A stretch of DNA of 64,000 bases from Vreelandella subterranea (GTDB taxonomy: Bacteria; Pseudomonadota; Gammaproteobacteria; Pseudomonadales; Halomonadaceae): positions 124,001-188,000 of the forward strand of contig NZ_FOGS01000005.1 in the NCBI RefSeq assembly GCF_900111305.1, in the 5' to 3' direction. Shown piece by piece: positions 42,464-52,447 of this stretch. The notes beneath the pieces are model-generated. The model saw nothing but the letters and a program-made list of their open reading frames with translations, searched no databases and was not told the DNA's origin. The position numbers were made by a program, and so were the translations under genes. Numbering within the stretch: the first letter of the stretch is position 1; each line of letters starts with the position of its first letter.

Positions 42464-42498
42464 AAAAAGGCCGGCAGCGGGAGTTCCCGCCGCCAGCC
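42464..42498 (-). terminator. Attenuator between rplL and rpoB
   Basis: On the transcribed strand GGCTGGCGGCGGG-AACT-CCCGCTGCCGGCC forms a 13-bp stem with two G-U pairs, followed by TTTTT (complement of 42464-42468). It is 40 nt after the rplL stop. In E. coli a partial terminator at this point lowers rpoBC relative to L7/L12. The rest of the gap (42287-42463) shows no gene. Confidence 0.85.
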
Positions 42499-42538
42499 GT
42501 GGAAGCTTACGCAGCGCGTGAAGCCATCGGCACAAGAA

Positions 42539-42910
42539 TTACTTGAGCTCGACGCTTGCGCCCGCTTCTTCCAGCTTCGTCTTGGCTGCTTCAGCGTCTT
42601 CCTTGGCCATGCCTTCTTTGATGGTCGCCGGTGCGCCGTCAACGGCACCCTTAGCTTCCTTAAGGCCAAGACCGGTGATCTCACGTACTGCTTTGATGAC
42701 GTTAACTTTCTTGTCACCGGCAGAGGTCAGCACCAGGTCGAACTCGGTCTGCTCTTCTTCAACAGCCGCTTCGCCGCCGCCAGGGCCAGCCACAACGGCT
42801 GCCGCGGCAGAAACGCCGAATTTTTCTTCCATTGCTTCGATTAGCTCGACAACTTCCATGACGGACATGTCGGCTACAGCATTGATGATATCGTCTTTGG
42901 TCAGTGCCAT
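42539..42910 (-). CDS. rplL: 50S ribosomal protein L7/L12
   Basis: Stalk protein (123 aa from ATG 42910: [20 protein letters not shown]) present in multiple copies and recruiting GTPase factors. It has the N-terminal dimerisation helices, an Ala/Gly/Glu hinge ([20 protein letters not shown]) and a C-terminal domain (KINVIKAVR-type [20 protein letters not shown]). A longer reading to 42976 is unconserved and rejected. It is 94 nt after rplJ. Confidence 0.98.
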   Translation of the reverse strand: MALTKDDIINAVADMSVMEVVELIEAMEEKFGVSAAAAVVAGPGGGEAAVEEEQTEFDLVLTSAGDKKVNVIKAVREITGLGLKEAKGAVDGAPATIKEGMAKEDAEAAKTKLEEAGASVELK

Positions 42911-43004
42911 TGTTTCATTCCTAACTTTGCGGGAGTCTCGGTTTGCCGACGACTCGGGATTCATTGCTCGGTTCAAGCAACCTCAGGTTGCACAGCAGAA
43001 GCGT

Positions 43005-43505
43005 TTACGCCGCTTCTTCTTTCTGGTCGCGCAGGGCGGCCAGGGTGCGAACCAGCTTGCCAGCGGAGGCTTCTTTCATTACCGACATCAGCTTCGCAAT
43101 TGCTTCGTCATAAGTCGGCAGGGTTGCCAGACGATCGATGTCAGCAGCCGGGATCAGCTCACCTTCGTAGGCCAGCGCCTTGACTTCGAAGTCCTTGTCA
43201 TCTTTGGCAAACTCTTTGAACAAACGAGCGGCAGCGCCCGGATGATCAGTCGAGAAGGCCAACAGAGTTGGACCCACGAAGCTCTCGGTCAGGCATTCCC
43301 ACTGGGTGCCTTCGAGGGCGCGACGCGCCAGGGTGTTGCGGACAACACGCAGCTGGACGCCATTCTCACGTGCCTGCTTGCGCAGATCGGTCATCTTGCT
43401 GACCGTCACACCGCGAGAATCGGCAACTACGACGGAGAGTGCGTCCTTGGCCGCTTCACTGACCTCGGCAACAATCGCTTTCTTGCCTTCAAGTGCTAGT
43501 GGCAC
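43005..43505 (-). CDS. rplJ: 50S ribosomal protein L10 (GTG start)
   Basis: Base of the L7/L12 stalk (166 aa). The start is GTG 43505: AAGGAG lies 8 nt upstream and the product begins M(V)[18 protein letters not shown], aligning with other L10 proteins. An ATG 17 codons upstream (43556) falls in the structured leader and is rejected. The C-terminal helix that binds L7/L12 dimers ([17 protein letters not shown]) is present. L10 or L10-L12 represses its own synthesis by binding the leader in E. coli. Confidence 0.95.
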   Translation of the reverse strand: MPLALEGKKAIVAEVSEAAKDALSVVVADSRGVTVSKMTDLRKQARENGVQLRVVRNTLARRALEGTQWECLTESFVGPTLLAFSTDHPGAAARLFKEFAKDDKDFEVKALAYEGELIPAADIDRLATLPTYDEAIAKLMSVMKEASAGKLVRTLAALRDQKEEAA

Positions 43506-43519
43506 AGTGATCACTCCTT

Positions 43520-43790
43520 CGTGCCGAAACCTGTTATAAGTCTCGGTGGTTACCATCTCTTCCAGGTGATCAGTCGATCATCGCTGGAAGCCTTAGGGAT
43601 GGTGCTCACCAGAAAGCGGTTTGCTAAAAAGCGTACCAACTGGCGGCCACACCATCTGCGCAGGCGCTTTGAGCAATTAAGCCGCGCTTTCCAGTACCAA
43701 CTGCATACGTTCGAAGCGCGGCACCTGCGGTCTTTGACGGTGCCTCGGCCTGACCGAGGGACCGCAAAGTTATTGCTCGGTTGTTGCTAA
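43520..43790 (-). ncRNA. Candidate L10 (rplJL) mRNA leader
   Basis: A 303-nt non-coding stretch between rplA and rplJ, where the L10-binding leader is found in most bacteria. On the transcribed strand it contains nested hairpins: TGCGGTC with GACCGCA enclosing CCTCGG with CCGAGG, and then AGCGCGGC/GCCGCGC pairings between 43680 and 43730. I could not pin down the L10 kink-turn by eye. Autoregulation is expected from position. Confidence 0.6.
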
Positions 43791-43808
43791 AACCTGACGA
43801 ACACCCGC

Positions 43809-44501
43809 TTATACGTAAGCGGAATGATCGATTGTCAAACCCGGGCCCATGGTAGTAGACAGGGTGACTTTCTTAAAGTAGATGCCTTTTGAAGTGCTCG
43901 GCTTGAGACGCTTCAGGTCGGCGACCAGCGCTTCGACGTTGCCGTTGATAGACGCCGCATCGAAATCCACCTTACCGACTGTGGTGTGGATGATGCCGTT
44001 CTTGTCGGTACGGAAGCGAACCTGACCCGCCTTGGCGTTCTTGACCGCTGTCGCCACATCGGGTGTGACGGTACCCACTTTCGGGTTAGGCATCAGGCCA
44101 CGCGGGCCCAGAATCTGACCCAGCTGACCGACAACGCGCATGGCGTCAGGAGAAGCAATCACGACGTCAAAATCCATCACGCCTTTCTTCACCTGCTCGG
44201 CCAGATCGTCCATACCCACAATGTCGGCGCCTGCTTCTTTAGCGGCATCGGCATTGGCACCCTGGGTGAAGACCGCAACACGCACGTCTTTACCGGTACC
44301 GTTGGGCATGACGGTGGCGCCACGCACTACCTGGTCTGATTTGCGCGGGTCAACGCCAAGGTTGATCGCCACGTCGACAGACTCTTTGAACTTGACCGTC
44401 GACAGCTCGGAGAGGAGGGCAACCGCTTCTTCAAGGGAATAGACCTTGTTGGTGTCGACCTTTTCACGAATCTGCTTGGCACGCTTGGTAAGTTTCGCCA
44501 T
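43809..44501 (-). CDS. rplA: 50S ribosomal protein L1
   Basis: L1 (230 aa) forms the mobile stalk that releases E-site tRNA and represses the rplKA mRNA in E. coli. It starts [20 protein letters not shown] and contains [11 protein letters not shown]-type [33 protein letters not shown]. It lies 2 nt after rplK. Confidence 0.99.
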   Translation of the reverse strand: MAKLTKRAKQIREKVDTNKVYSLEEAVALLSELSTVKFKESVDVAINLGVDPRKSDQVVRGATVMPNGTGKDVRVAVFTQGANADAAKEAGADIVGMDDLAEQVKKGVMDFDVVIASPDAMRVVGQLGQILGPRGLMPNPKVGTVTPDVATAVKNAKAGQVRFRTDKNGIIHTTVGKVDFDAASINGNVEALVADLKRLKPSTSKGIYFKKVTLSTTMGPGLTIDHSAYV

Positions 44502-44503
44502 GA

Positions 44504-44935
44504 TTAGAGACCCTCCACGTTGAGGCCCATGCTACGGGCACTACCCGCGATGGTGCGAACCGCTGCGTCCATGTCAGCCGCTGTCAAATCCGGCTCTTTG
44601 GTCGTGGCGATTTCTTCAAGCTGTTCGCGCGTTACCGTGCCGACCTTCTTCTTGTTCGGCTCGCCAGAACCCGACTTGATGCCGGCTGCTTTCTTGAGCA
44701 GCACAGCCGCCGGTGGCGTCTTGGTAATGAACGTGAAGCTGCGGTCAGAGTAGACCGTAATCACGACAGGCGTCGGCAGGCCAGGCTCGATGTCCTGAGT
44801 CTCTGCGTTGAACGCCTTACAGAATTCCATGATGTTCACGCCGTGCTGACCCAGCGCAGGGCCGACGGGCGGACTAGGATTGGCTTTACCTGCAGCAACC
44901 TGCAGCTTGATGTAAGCCTGTACTTTCTTGGCCAT
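44504..44935 (-). CDS. rplK: 50S ribosomal protein L11
   Basis: L11 (143 aa from ATG 44935: [20 protein letters not shown]) at the GTPase-associated centre, needed for RelA activation and the target region of thiopeptides. [22 protein letters not shown] is intact. An extension to 45010 is unconserved and rejected. The 139-nt upstream gap includes a small GCC-GAAA-GGC hairpin close to the start, where L1 would bind in E. coli. Confidence 0.99.
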   Translation of the reverse strand: MAKKVQAYIKLQVAAGKANPSPPVGPALGQHGVNIMEFCKAFNAETQDIEPGLPTPVVITVYSDRSFTFITKTPPAAVLLKKAAGIKSGSGEPNKKKVGTVTREQLEEIATTKEPDLTAADMDAAVRTIAGSARSMGLNVEGL

Positions 44936-45074
44936 CGTTTTACTCCAGTTGGGTGATAGCGCCTTTCGGCTCCCCGGTAACAGCCAGCTGGCGGCACCGC
45001 CACCTGACACGAATCAAATCACAACATGACGCATCGCAAACACCTGGCGACTGCTGGCCGCCAGGCTATCGCGG

Positions 45075-45608
45075 TTATTCTTTCTCTACCTGCGCAAACT
45101 CAAGCTCGACAGGCGTGGCACGCCCGAAGATCAGGACGCTGACCTGCAGACGGCTTTTCTCGTAATTGACCTCTTCCACAACGCCATTGAAGTCGGCGAA
45201 GGGCCCATCCACAACGCGGACAGACTGACCCGGCTCAAACATGTGCTTGGGCCGCGGCCTGTCGGTGCCGTCTTTGACTCGCCGCAGGATGGCATCGGCT
45301 TCCCGGGTGGTAATGGGCGCCGGCTTTTCCTTGGTGCCACCGATGAACCCCATCACGCGGGGGGTTTCGTTGACCAGGTGCCAGGTATCGTCGGCCATTT
45401 CCATCTCGACAAGCACATAGCCGGGATAGAACTTGCGCTCGCTCTTGCGACGCTTGCCGTCGCGCATTTCAACGACTTCTTCGGTCGGCACCAGAATCTC
45501 GCCAAAACGATCTTCCACGCCGTACATCTTGACGCGCTCAATCAGGGAGCGCATCACGTGCTTCTCAAAGCCGGAATAGGCGTGAACGACGTACCAACGT
45601 TTGGACAT
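45075..45608 (-). CDS. nusG: Transcription termination/antitermination factor NusG
   Basis: NusG (177 aa) binds RNA polymerase clamp and links it to Rho or S10. The NGN domain spans about 1-110 ([35 protein letters not shown]); the KOW domain near 125-175 reads [31 protein letters not shown]. It is 8 nt after secE, the conserved secE-nusG pair. Confidence 0.99.
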   Translation of the reverse strand: MSKRWYVVHAYSGFEKHVMRSLIERVKMYGVEDRFGEILVPTEEVVEMRDGKRRKSERKFYPGYVLVEMEMADDTWHLVNETPRVMGFIGGTKEKPAPITTREADAILRRVKDGTDRPRPKHMFEPGQSVRVVDGPFADFNGVVEEVNYEKSRLQVSVLIFGRATPVELEFAQVEKE

Positions 45609-45616
45609 GCAAGCTC

Positions 45617-46000
45617 CTAACCAATAACGCCGGACATCGCCCAGCCAAGAAGAGTGTCAATCAACCAAAGCATCAGCCCGACCACCAGCACGGCGACGAG
45701 CACAATGGCCGTGGTCTGAATGGTTTCAGGCCGAGTTGGCCATACAACGCGCTGAATCTCTTTCTTGGCGCTTATTGCCAACTCTACCAGCTCACGCCCC
45801 TTGGTCGTGGTAAGCGCCAGCAGACCCGCTGCAACACATAGCACCACGACGCCCAGCACGCGGTAGATCAGGCCAATATCGGCAAAATAGGTATTACCTA
45901 CAACGGCAACGACGAGCAACGCAATGACTGCAGCCCACTTGAGCCCGTCATGGCGCGACTGTTGCACCTCAGCGCCATGTTTTACAGAACTCGGCTTCAT
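45617..46000 (-). CDS. secE: Protein translocase subunit SecE (three-TM form)
   Basis: Essential SecYEG subunit. It is 127 aa from ATG 46000 ([20 protein letters not shown]), with three transmembrane helices as in E. coli, not the single-helix version. The conserved cytoplasmic amphipathic segment plus last helix reads [43 protein letters not shown] longer reading to 46102 runs toward tRNA-Trp and is rejected. Confidence 0.97.
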   Translation of the reverse strand: MKPSSVKHGAEVQQSRHDGLKWAAVIALLVVAVVGNTYFADIGLIYRVLGVVVLCVAAGLLALTTTKGRELVELAISAKKEIQRVVWPTRPETIQTTAIVLVAVLVVGLMLWLIDTLLGWAMSGVIG

Positions 46001-46072
46001 AAAAACGAGACTCCTCAGGGTGCAGCAAGCGGCAAAGGAATTCTTTAAAAGACATACCAATCTGGGGAAGAT

Positions 46073-46148
<76 letters not shown>

Positions 46149-46197
46149 GTATCAAAATTTACGCAGGAAACTTTCAGCCTACGCAACAGCGGGCGTC

Positions 46198-46226
46198 ATA
46201 ATAGCGGACAAAAGGCCGCCTGACAA
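46198..46226 (-). promoter_or_regulatory. Promoter for tRNA-Trp / secE-nusG
   Basis: Minus-strand TTGTCA (complement of 46221-46226), 17 bp, TATTAT (complement of 46198-46203), then a GC-rich discriminator GACGCCCGC typical of stringently controlled stable-RNA promoters. Confidence 0.85.
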
Positions 46227-46274
46227 CCCTTGCTCACACCAACCGCCTTCCATCAAGCAACTGGCGGCAGCGAC

Positions 46275-46302
46275 AAAAAAAGCGAGCATCGCTCGCTTTT
46301 TT
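46275..46302 (-). terminator. Terminator after tRNA-Thr
   Basis: AAAAAAGCGAGC-ATC-GCTCGCTTTTTT, a 12-bp stem with a T run on either strand, starts 6 nt after the CCA end of tRNA-Thr. It ends the Tyr-Gly-Thr tRNA transcript. Confidence 0.92.
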
Positions 46303-46307
46303 GAATA

Positions 46308-46382
46308 TGGAGCTCATGGACGGATTTGAACCGTCGACCTCACCCTTACCAAGGGTGTGCTCTACCCCTGAGCTACATGAGC
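46308..46382 (-). tRNA. thrT: tRNA-Thr (GGT anticodon)
   Basis: 75 nt with acceptor GCTCATG/CATGAGC, discriminator T and encoded CCA. The anticodon arm ACCCT-TGGTAA-GGGT gives GGT. Third gene of the Tyr-Gly-Thr cluster; the tufB gene that often follows is absent. Confidence 0.96.
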
Positions 46383-46443
46383 CAAGCACTTACACAAACT
46401 AAGCACCTAACCTTAAGCGCCTATAATAAACTAAGCACTTAAC

Positions 46444-46517
<74 letters not shown>

Positions 46518-46620
46518 GCAACTTGCTTCAGAATGATCATCCGCAGCGCGCTTGCTCGTGATATCGCCCGCTTCCGGCTTTCATTCTACGGCATCGACAT
46601 TTGTCGCTGACGCTTAAAAC

Positions 46621-46704
<84 letters not shown>

Positions 46705-46718
46705 AACTGAGGCGGCAC

Positions 46719-46746
46719 ATTATGCCAAGCTCCAAAGCGGTGTCAA
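46719..46746 (-). promoter_or_regulatory. Promoter of the tRNA Tyr-Gly-Thr operon
   Basis: Minus-strand TTGACA (complement of 46741-46746), 16 bp, CATAAT (complement of 46719-46724), followed by the GC-rich discriminator GTGCCGCC, 14 bp before the tRNA-Tyr 5' end. Confidence 0.88.
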
Positions 46747-46851
46747 GCTCACTTTAACCTGCAGTGACAACAACGACCTTTTGCTTCAACAACATAGGGT
46801 TTTATCACCCTAAAAATGCTGCCCGCATGCCTTGGAACGCGCTGCATTCTG

Positions 46852-47691
46852 TCAAAGCAGCATGGAGAATGCAAGGCCCGCACGAATTTTTTCCAATGAC
46901 ACCGGCTCCGGCACCCGGGGGGCGCCGGACATCTTGCCCGCGCGTTCGGCAAAGGTGAGCGGAAAGCGCGCTTCAAGCCCGCCGTAGACCATATCAGGCC
47001 ACACCGCATGGGGCACCTGCACGCCTCGGGAGACCACACGGGCATCGCCCCCCGTCAGCAGCATTGGCAGGGCCACACCCTCCTGGTCGCACACCTCGCT
47101 GTAAATGCGGTTGATGGCGCTCACCGCTGCCATGTAAATACCATGATTCACGGCGTCGACCGTTCGCCGTCCTGGCTCCAGCAAGGCATCCGCTTCGCTT
47201 TCCGGGTCAATCGCCACGTTCCGCGTTCCCAGCTTCAGGCTCTCCTTCATCAGGCGCAAGCCGGGTACAATAAAGCCACCCAGGTGCTGCCCGCCTGGCA
47301 GCACAAAGTCGATAGTGATGGCACTCCCGCAATCCACCGCACAGCAGCCGCCCGCCAGCTGATAGCCCGCCAGCGCACCCAACCAACGGTCAACGCCTAA
47401 CCGTTCAGGCTCTTCGTAGCCGTTGACCACGCCCAGCGCCTCAGCGGTTGAACGGGCAACATGAACATGCCGCACGCGCCGACGCAGCAGCCCCACGGTC
47501 TCATTCAGCACGGCCGCCCGGGCAACACTGGAAATCCGTACGGCTTCGACCACGTCGAGGTCGGGTATGTCAGCCCCCGGCCGCCACTCCTCCCGTGTCC
47601 ACACAGCCCCCCGCGACCGTATCTCACTGCTGTCAGCATCTTTCAGGCGCCACTTGGACAAGGTATTGCCGATATCTAGATCCAGAATCAT
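46852..47691 (-). CDS. coaX: Type III pantothenate kinase
   Basis: First enzyme of coenzyme A synthesis, ATP-dependent phosphorylation of pantothenate, of the acetate-kinase fold. It is 279 aa. The phosphate-binding motif LDIGNTLSKWRL is at residues 5-16; PERLGVDRWLGALAGY and AVDCGSAITIDFVLPGGQHLGGFIVPGLRLM follow. Type III enzymes are not feedback-inhibited by CoA. The start overlaps the birA stop by 4 nt (ATGA), the usual birA-coaX pair. Confidence 0.95.
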   Translation of the reverse strand: MILDLDIGNTLSKWRLKDADSSEIRSRGAVWTREEWRPGADIPDLDVVEAVRISSVARAAVLNETVGLLRRRVRHVHVARSTAEALGVVNGYEEPERLGVDRWLGALAGYQLAGGCCAVDCGSAITIDFVLPGGQHLGGFIVPGLRLMKESLKLGTRNVAIDPESEADALLEPGRRTVDAVNHGIYMAAVSAINRIYSEVCDQEGVALPMLLTGGDARVVSRGVQVPHAVWPDMVYGGLEARFPLTFAERAGKMSGAPRVPEPVSLEKIRAGLAFSMLL

Positions 47692-48674
47692 AAGCGCCTG
47701 CGCACGCTGATTTCACCGCCCGACAAGCGCTTTGACTGCCCGGATGCCGTTACCCACAGGCTGCCACTGTCGTCCACATCGCCCGCGACCGCGTCGTAAA
47801 CCTGGCTACCCTGAGTGACACGAATGGGTTGGTCAGCATAAGCGTGTCGCTCATTCCAGGCAGTGCGCCAAGACGCGAAACCCTGCTGCTCAAAACCGGC
47901 CAGCATGGCAAGCAGCCCCGCCACGACATCCGCCGCCAGCTGGTTACGGGAAAGCGATGGCACGTCATCAAACAGCGCCGCTACCGGCTGCTCAATGGCT
48001 TCTCGCATTGCCTCGGGCAGCGAGAGGTTCATTCCCATCCCTATGACTACCTCGCACGGGCCGGCCGCATCCCCGGTCACCTCTACCAATATCCCTGCCA
48101 GCTTGCCCAATTCACCGCTGTCGCGCTGTGCCAGTAAAATATCGTTGGGCCATTTCAACCGAGGGGCGACGCCGTGCTGCTCAAGCACCTGGGCGACCAC
48201 CACGCCAACGGCCAGGCTCAAGCCTTCCAGGGCATTCACACCTGCTTCGAAACGCCAGCCGACCGAGAGCATCAGACTTTGCCCCCAGGGCGTTGTCCAT
48301 ACCCGCCCACGCCGACCACGACCCGCCGTCTGCAACTCGACGAGACACACCTCTGCATGGCCAGCTCCCTGCTCGAACCGCTCACGCAGGTAGGCATTGC
48401 TCGAGGGCAAGTGGTCTTCAACAAACAGGCGGGCAAGGTGATGGCGTGCCGAAGCAGGCAGACGCTCCACGATTTTTGCCCCGACCAGCGGCTCCAAGGG
48501 TTGGGCGAGGCGATAGCCACGGCCCTTTACCGCCACCAGCGACACGCCGAGCGCCTCTAACTTTTTTAGCTGCTTCCAAACGGCAGCGCGTGAAACGCCT
48601 AGCGCCTCGCCTAGCTGTTCACCGGAATGAACCTCGCCATCGCTTAGCAGCCGCATCAGGTTACCGATGCTCAT
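47688..48674 (-). CDS. birA: Bifunctional biotin-protein ligase / biotin operon repressor
   Basis: Attaches biotin to BCCP and, when biotinyl-AMP-bound, represses biotin genes. It is 328 aa with an N-terminal winged helix (about 1-60, SGEQLGEALGVSRAAVWKQLKKLEALG), so it is the bifunctional class. The catalytic domain shows TAGRGRRGRVW near residue 115-125, LKWPNDI, KLAGILVE and a C-terminal SH3-like part. It is divergent from typA. Confidence 0.96.
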   Translation of the reverse strand: MSIGNLMRLLSDGEVHSGEQLGEALGVSRAAVWKQLKKLEALGVSLVAVKGRGYRLAQPLEPLVGAKIVERLPASARHHLARLFVEDHLPSSNAYLRERFEQGAGHAEVCLVELQTAGRGRRGRVWTTPWGQSLMLSVGWRFEAGVNALEGLSLAVGVVVAQVLEQHGVAPRLKWPNDILLAQRDSGELGKLAGILVEVTGDAAGPCEVVIGMGMNLSLPEAMREAIEQPVAALFDDVPSLSRNQLAADVVAGLLAMLAGFEQQGFASWRTAWNERHAYADQPIRVTQGSQVYDAVAGDVDDSGSLWVTASGQSKRLSGGEISVRRRL

Positions 48675-48836
48675 GTCCTTGCCCCATCTGGGAAAACGTC
48701 TATCTTACCGGATGCGCCAGCAGCGCGAAAACTACTGCCAAAAGTTAATGTATTGATGCCTTGCACAATACAATGCTGGTAGTAGACCGCACCGAGACCC
48801 TATAATGCCGCCCTATTTTTCTAGCAGGATCGCGTC

Positions 48837-50663
48837 GTGATCGAGAATCTTCGCAACATTGCCATTATCGCCCACGTTGACCACGGTAAAACCACCCTGG
48901 TCGATAAACTTTTGAGCCAGTCCGGCACGCTCGACCGTAAAGCCGAAGGGCAAGAGCGGATCATGGACTCCAATGACCAGGAAAAGGAGCGTGGCATCAC
49001 CATCCTGGCCAAAAACACGGCGATCAAGTGGCAGGATGGCAACGGCACTGACTTCCACATCAATATCGTGGACACGCCCGGGCACGCTGATTTCGGCGGT
49101 GAAGTCGAGCGCGTCATGTCGATGGTGGACTCGGTACTGCTGTTGGTTGACGCCGTTGACGGCCCGATGCCGCAGACCCGCTTTGTGACCCAGAAGGCCT
49201 TTGACCGTGGCCTGAAGCCGATCGTTGTGGTCAACAAGATTGACCGCCCCGGCGCACGGCCCGACTGGGTGATCGACCAGATCTTTGACCTGTTCGACAA
49301 CCTGGGCGCTTCCGACGACCAGCTCGACTTCCCGATCATTTACTGCTCGGCGCTCAACGGCATTGCCGGCCCTGATCCTGACGAGCTGGCCGACGACATG
49401 TCGCCCATGTTCCAGTCGATTGTCGATATCGTCGAGCCGCCCAAGGTCGAAAGTGACGGGCCTTTCCAGATGCAGATTTCCGCACTGGACTACAACAGCT
49501 ATGTCGGCGTTATCGGCCTCGGCCGCATAAGCCGCGGCAGCGTCAAGCCGAACCAGCAGATTACCGTGGTGACCAAGGAAGGCCAGTCACGCAAGGGCAA
49601 GATCGGCCAGGTCATGACCCACATGGGCCTCGATCGTGTCCAGACCGACGAAGCCACCGCGGGCGATATCATCTGCATCACCGGCATCGAGAACCTGGCG
49701 ATTTCCGATACCCTGTGCGACGTCAACCATGTCGAAGCGCTGCCGCCGTTGACCGTGGACGAGCCGACGGTCTCGATGACTTTCCAGGTCAACGACTCGC
49801 CGTTTGCCGGTAAAGACGGCAAGTTCGTCACCAGCCGGAATATCAAGGATCGCCTGGAGCAGGAACTGATCCACAACGTGGCGCTGCGCGTCGAGCAGGG
49901 CGACACCCCGGAGAAATTCAAGGTCTCCGGGCGTGGCGAGCTGCACCTGTCGGTGTTGATCGAATCCATGCGCCGTGAAGGCTTCGAGCTTGCCGTTGGC
50001 CGCCCCGAAGTGATAATCCGTGAAATCGACGGCGAACAGCAGGAGCCCTACGAAGAGGTCATCATCGACTGTGAAGAGCAGCACCAGGGCGCCATCATGG
50101 AAGAGCTTGGCTACCGCAAGGGTGAAATGACCAACATGAACCCGGACGGCAAGGGTCGTGTTCGCCTGGACTTCATCATCCCCGCGCGCGGTCTGATCGG
50201 CTTCCGCGGGCAGTTTTTGACCCTGACCTCGGGCACCGGCATCCTGACCAGCCGCTTTGACCACTACGGCCCGCTGAAGCCGGACGCCTCCATCGAACGG
50301 CGTAACGGCGTCATGGTGTCGATGGTCGACGGGAAGGCGCTGGCCTATGCGCTTTACACCCTTCAGGAACGCGGCAAGCTGATCGTCGATCACGCCACCG
50401 AAGTCTACGAAGGCATGCTGATCGGCATCAACAACCGCGCCAACGACATGGTGGTCAACCCGACCAAGGGCAAAAAGCTCGATAACATGCGCTCGACGGG
50501 TAACGATGAAAACATCGTGTTGACGCCGCCGATCAACTTCACCCTGGAACAGGCCATCGAGTTCCTTGACTCCGACGAGCTGGTGGAAGTGACGCCGAAC
50601 CATATTCGCCTGCGCAAGAAGCTGCTCAAGGAAAACGAGCGTAAACGCTCCAACAAGAAGTAA
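48837..50663 (+). CDS. typA: Ribosome-associated GTPase TypA/BipA
   Basis: Translational GTPase of the EF-G type that binds ribosomes under stress and cold and aids 50S assembly. It is 608 aa from GTG 48837 ([26 protein letters not shown]). G domain motifs are [24 protein letters not shown] and [12 protein letters not shown]. The C-terminal domain carries [22 protein letters not shown] and SNKK-ended tail RKRSNKK. A TATAAT at 48801-48806 is a likely -10, without a clear -35. Antisense readings over it are shadows. Confidence 0.97.
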   Translation: MIENLRNIAIIAHVDHGKTTLVDKLLSQSGTLDRKAEGQERIMDSNDQEKERGITILAKNTAIKWQDGNGTDFHINIVDTPGHADFGGEVERVMSMVDSVLLLVDAVDGPMPQTRFVTQKAFDRGLKPIVVVNKIDRPGARPDWVIDQIFDLFDNLGASDDQLDFPIIYCSALNGIAGPDPDELADDMSPMFQSIVDIVEPPKVESDGPFQMQISALDYNSYVGVIGLGRISRGSVKPNQQITVVTKEGQSRKGKIGQVMTHMGLDRVQTDEATAGDIICITGIENLAISDTLCDVNHVEALPPLTVDEPTVSMTFQVNDSPFAGKDGKFVTSRNIKDRLEQELIHNVALRVEQGDTPEKFKVSGRGELHLSVLIESMRREGFELAVGRPEVIIREIDGEQQEPYEEVIIDCEEQHQGAIMEELGYRKGEMTNMNPDGKGRVRLDFIIPARGLIGFRGQFLTLTSGTGILTSRFDHYGPLKPDASIERRNGVMVSMVDGKALAYALYTLQERGKLIVDHATEVYEGMLIGINNRANDMVVNPTKGKKLDNMRSTGNDENIVLTPPINFTLEQAIEFLDSDELVEVTPNHIRLRKKLLKENERKRSNKK

Positions 50664-50671
50664 GTTCTCCA

Positions 50672-50697
50672 AGCCCGCTTAGCAGCGGGCTTTTTTT
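50672..50697 (+). terminator. Terminator after typA
   Basis: AGCCCGCT-TAGC-AGCGGGCT followed by a run of T, 8 nt after the typA stop. Confidence 0.93.
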
Positions 50698-50884
50698 GTC
50701 TGCCCTGCCCCTGCCATCTTGACCACGCTCGTTTGCCAAGCGGCTCCCCCAACGCAACCTTAACGGTTACTCGCTGGAAAGCCGCTGCGGTGTAGCGCAA
50801 AGTAGCGCTATCCCTGGTACAGGGAATCATTTTATTATCGAATTCATACAAACGTTTTGATCATTACTCCTGTCAAGGACACCC

Positions 50885-51655
50885 ATGACCCCGCTTATCG
50901 AGGTTCAACAGGTCAACAAGGCCTTTGGTGGCCTGCCGGTCATCAACGACTGCTCTATCCGCGTCGAGAAAGGCTCGATTACCGGCATGATCGGTCCCAA
51001 CGGCGCGGGCAAGTCGACGTTATTCAACTTGATGGCTGGTGCGTTGCAGCCCGACAGCGGGCGCATCCTGCTGGAAGGCGACGATATTACCGCGCTCAGC
51101 GCGGATCAGCGGTTTCACAAAGGCCTGCTGCGCACCTTCCAGATTGCCCATGAGTTCACCCACATGAGCGCGCTGGAAAACCTGATGATGGTCCCGCCGG
51201 CGCAGGCCGGGGAAAACCTCTTCACGACCTGGTTCAAACCCGGCCTGGTGCGCCGCGAGGAAGCCGAGGTGCGCCGTCGCGCACTTGAGGTCATCGACTT
51301 TATCGGCCTTCACCATGTGCGCAATGAGCTGGCCGGCAACCTGTCCGGCGGCCAGAAGAAGCTGCTGGAGCTGGGCCGCACGATGATGACCAACGCCAAG
51401 GTCGTGCTGCTCGATGAAATCGCCGCTGGCGTCAACCGCACCCTGCTCGGCGACCTGATCGGCAACATCGAGCGCCTCAATCGCGAAATGGGCTATACCT
51501 TCCTGGTCATCGAACACGACATGGACATGATCGCCCGGCTCTGCGACCCGGTCATCGTCCTTGCCCAGGGCGAAGTCATGGTCGAGGGCCATATTCAGGA
51601 CATCCAGAACAACCCCGAGGTCATCGAAGCCTATTTCGGTGCCGGGGCAGCGTAA
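50885..51655 (+). CDS. Branched-chain-amino-acid-type ABC transporter ATPase (LivG-like)
   Basis: ATPase of a HAAT-family importer, 256 aa. Motifs are Walker A GPNGAGKST near 37-45, signature NLSGGQKKLLELGR and H-loop FLVIEHDMDMIARL. The Walker B reads VVLLDEIAAGVN, with Ile where most family members have Pro after the catalytic Glu. It starts an operon of two ATPases and two permeases; the 187-bp upstream gap includes a CCCTG-GTAC-AGGG inverted repeat near 50812. Substrate is undetermined. Confidence 0.9.
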   Translation: MTPLIEVQQVNKAFGGLPVINDCSIRVEKGSITGMIGPNGAGKSTLFNLMAGALQPDSGRILLEGDDITALSADQRFHKGLLRTFQIAHEFTHMSALENLMMVPPAQAGENLFTTWFKPGLVRREEAEVRRRALEVIDFIGLHHVRNELAGNLSGGQKKLLELGRTMMTNAKVVLLDEIAAGVNRTLLGDLIGNIERLNREMGYTFLVIEHDMDMIARLCDPVIVLAQGEVMVEGHIQDIQNNPEVIEAYFGAGAA

Positions 51656-51726
51656 AGGATGAAGGCGCCAGGCTTCCCTCAATGCCACGAGCAATCGGTT
51701 GGCAATCAACAAGAGACTTTTGCACC

Positions 51727-52431
51727 ATGCCTTTAATCGAAGCGCGCGATGTTTATGGCGGCTATGGCGGCATGAACATCCTCAATGGGGTGGACATGTC
51801 GCTGGAAGCCGACGAAGTCGGGGTGATTGTCGGCCCGAACGGGGCCGGTAAATCCACCTTGCTGAAAGCGGTTTTCGGGCTTCTGCACGTCAATCAGGGT
51901 GACATTCTGCTCCACGGCAAACCCATTCAAAATTTACCCCCCCACCAGCTGGTTGAACGCGGCATGGGCTTTGTTCCCCAGGAAAAGAACGTTTTCCCAA
52001 GCCTCACCGTCCAGGAAAACCTGGAGATGGGGGCCTTCCTGAAGCCGCAGAACGTGAAACGCATGCTGGGCCAGGTTTACGAGTTCTTTCCGCCCCTGCA
52101 GGAAAAACGCCATCAGCCCGCAGGGGAGCTGTCCGGTGGCCAGCGCCAGATGGTCGCCATGGGCCGCGCGCTGATGGCCGAACCCAGCCTGCTGCTGCTG
52201 GATGAACCCACCGCCGGGCTTTCCCCGCTATACATGAACGAGATTTTTGACCGCGTTAAGCATATCAACGCGGCCGGGGTAGGCATTCTGATGGTCGAAC
52301 AAAACGCCAAGCAAGCGCTGGCCATTGCCGACAAGGGCTTTGTGTTGGCCGCGGGTCAAAACCGCTTTACCGATACCGGTGCGGCACTGCTTGCCGACCC
52401 GGACGTAGCGAAAAGCTTTTTGGGCGGCTAA
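51727..52431 (+). CDS. Branched-chain-amino-acid-type ABC transporter ATPase (LivF-like)
   Basis: Second ATPase of the importer, 234 aa from ATG 51727 (MPLIEARDVYGGYGGMNILN); an in-frame start at 51682 adds an unconserved leader. Walker A is GPNGAGKSTLLKAV, signature LSGGQRQMVAMGR, Walker B LLLLDEPTAGLSP. The shorter length and PTAGLSP are LivF hallmarks. It pairs with the LivG-like gene 71 nt upstream. Confidence 0.9.
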   Translation: MPLIEARDVYGGYGGMNILNGVDMSLEADEVGVIVGPNGAGKSTLLKAVFGLLHVNQGDILLHGKPIQNLPPHQLVERGMGFVPQEKNVFPSLTVQENLEMGAFLKPQNVKRMLGQVYEFFPPLQEKRHQPAGELSGGQRQMVAMGRALMAEPSLLLLDEPTAGLSPLYMNEIFDRVKHINAAGVGILMVEQNAKQALAIADKGFVLAAGQNRFTDTGAALLADPDVAKSFLGG

Positions 52432-52447
52432 CCCAGGGGACAATAAC

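Noticed and set aside
43506-43556. ATG start for L10 at 43556
   Set aside because: The extension lies in the structured leader and is not conserved; the GTG at 43505 has a proper Shine-Dalgarno and aligns with other L10 proteins.
49587-50672. Minus-strand 361-codon frame opposite typA
   Set aside because: Antisense shadow of a well-supported GTPase gene with no ribosome site and low-complexity His/Gln-rich translation.
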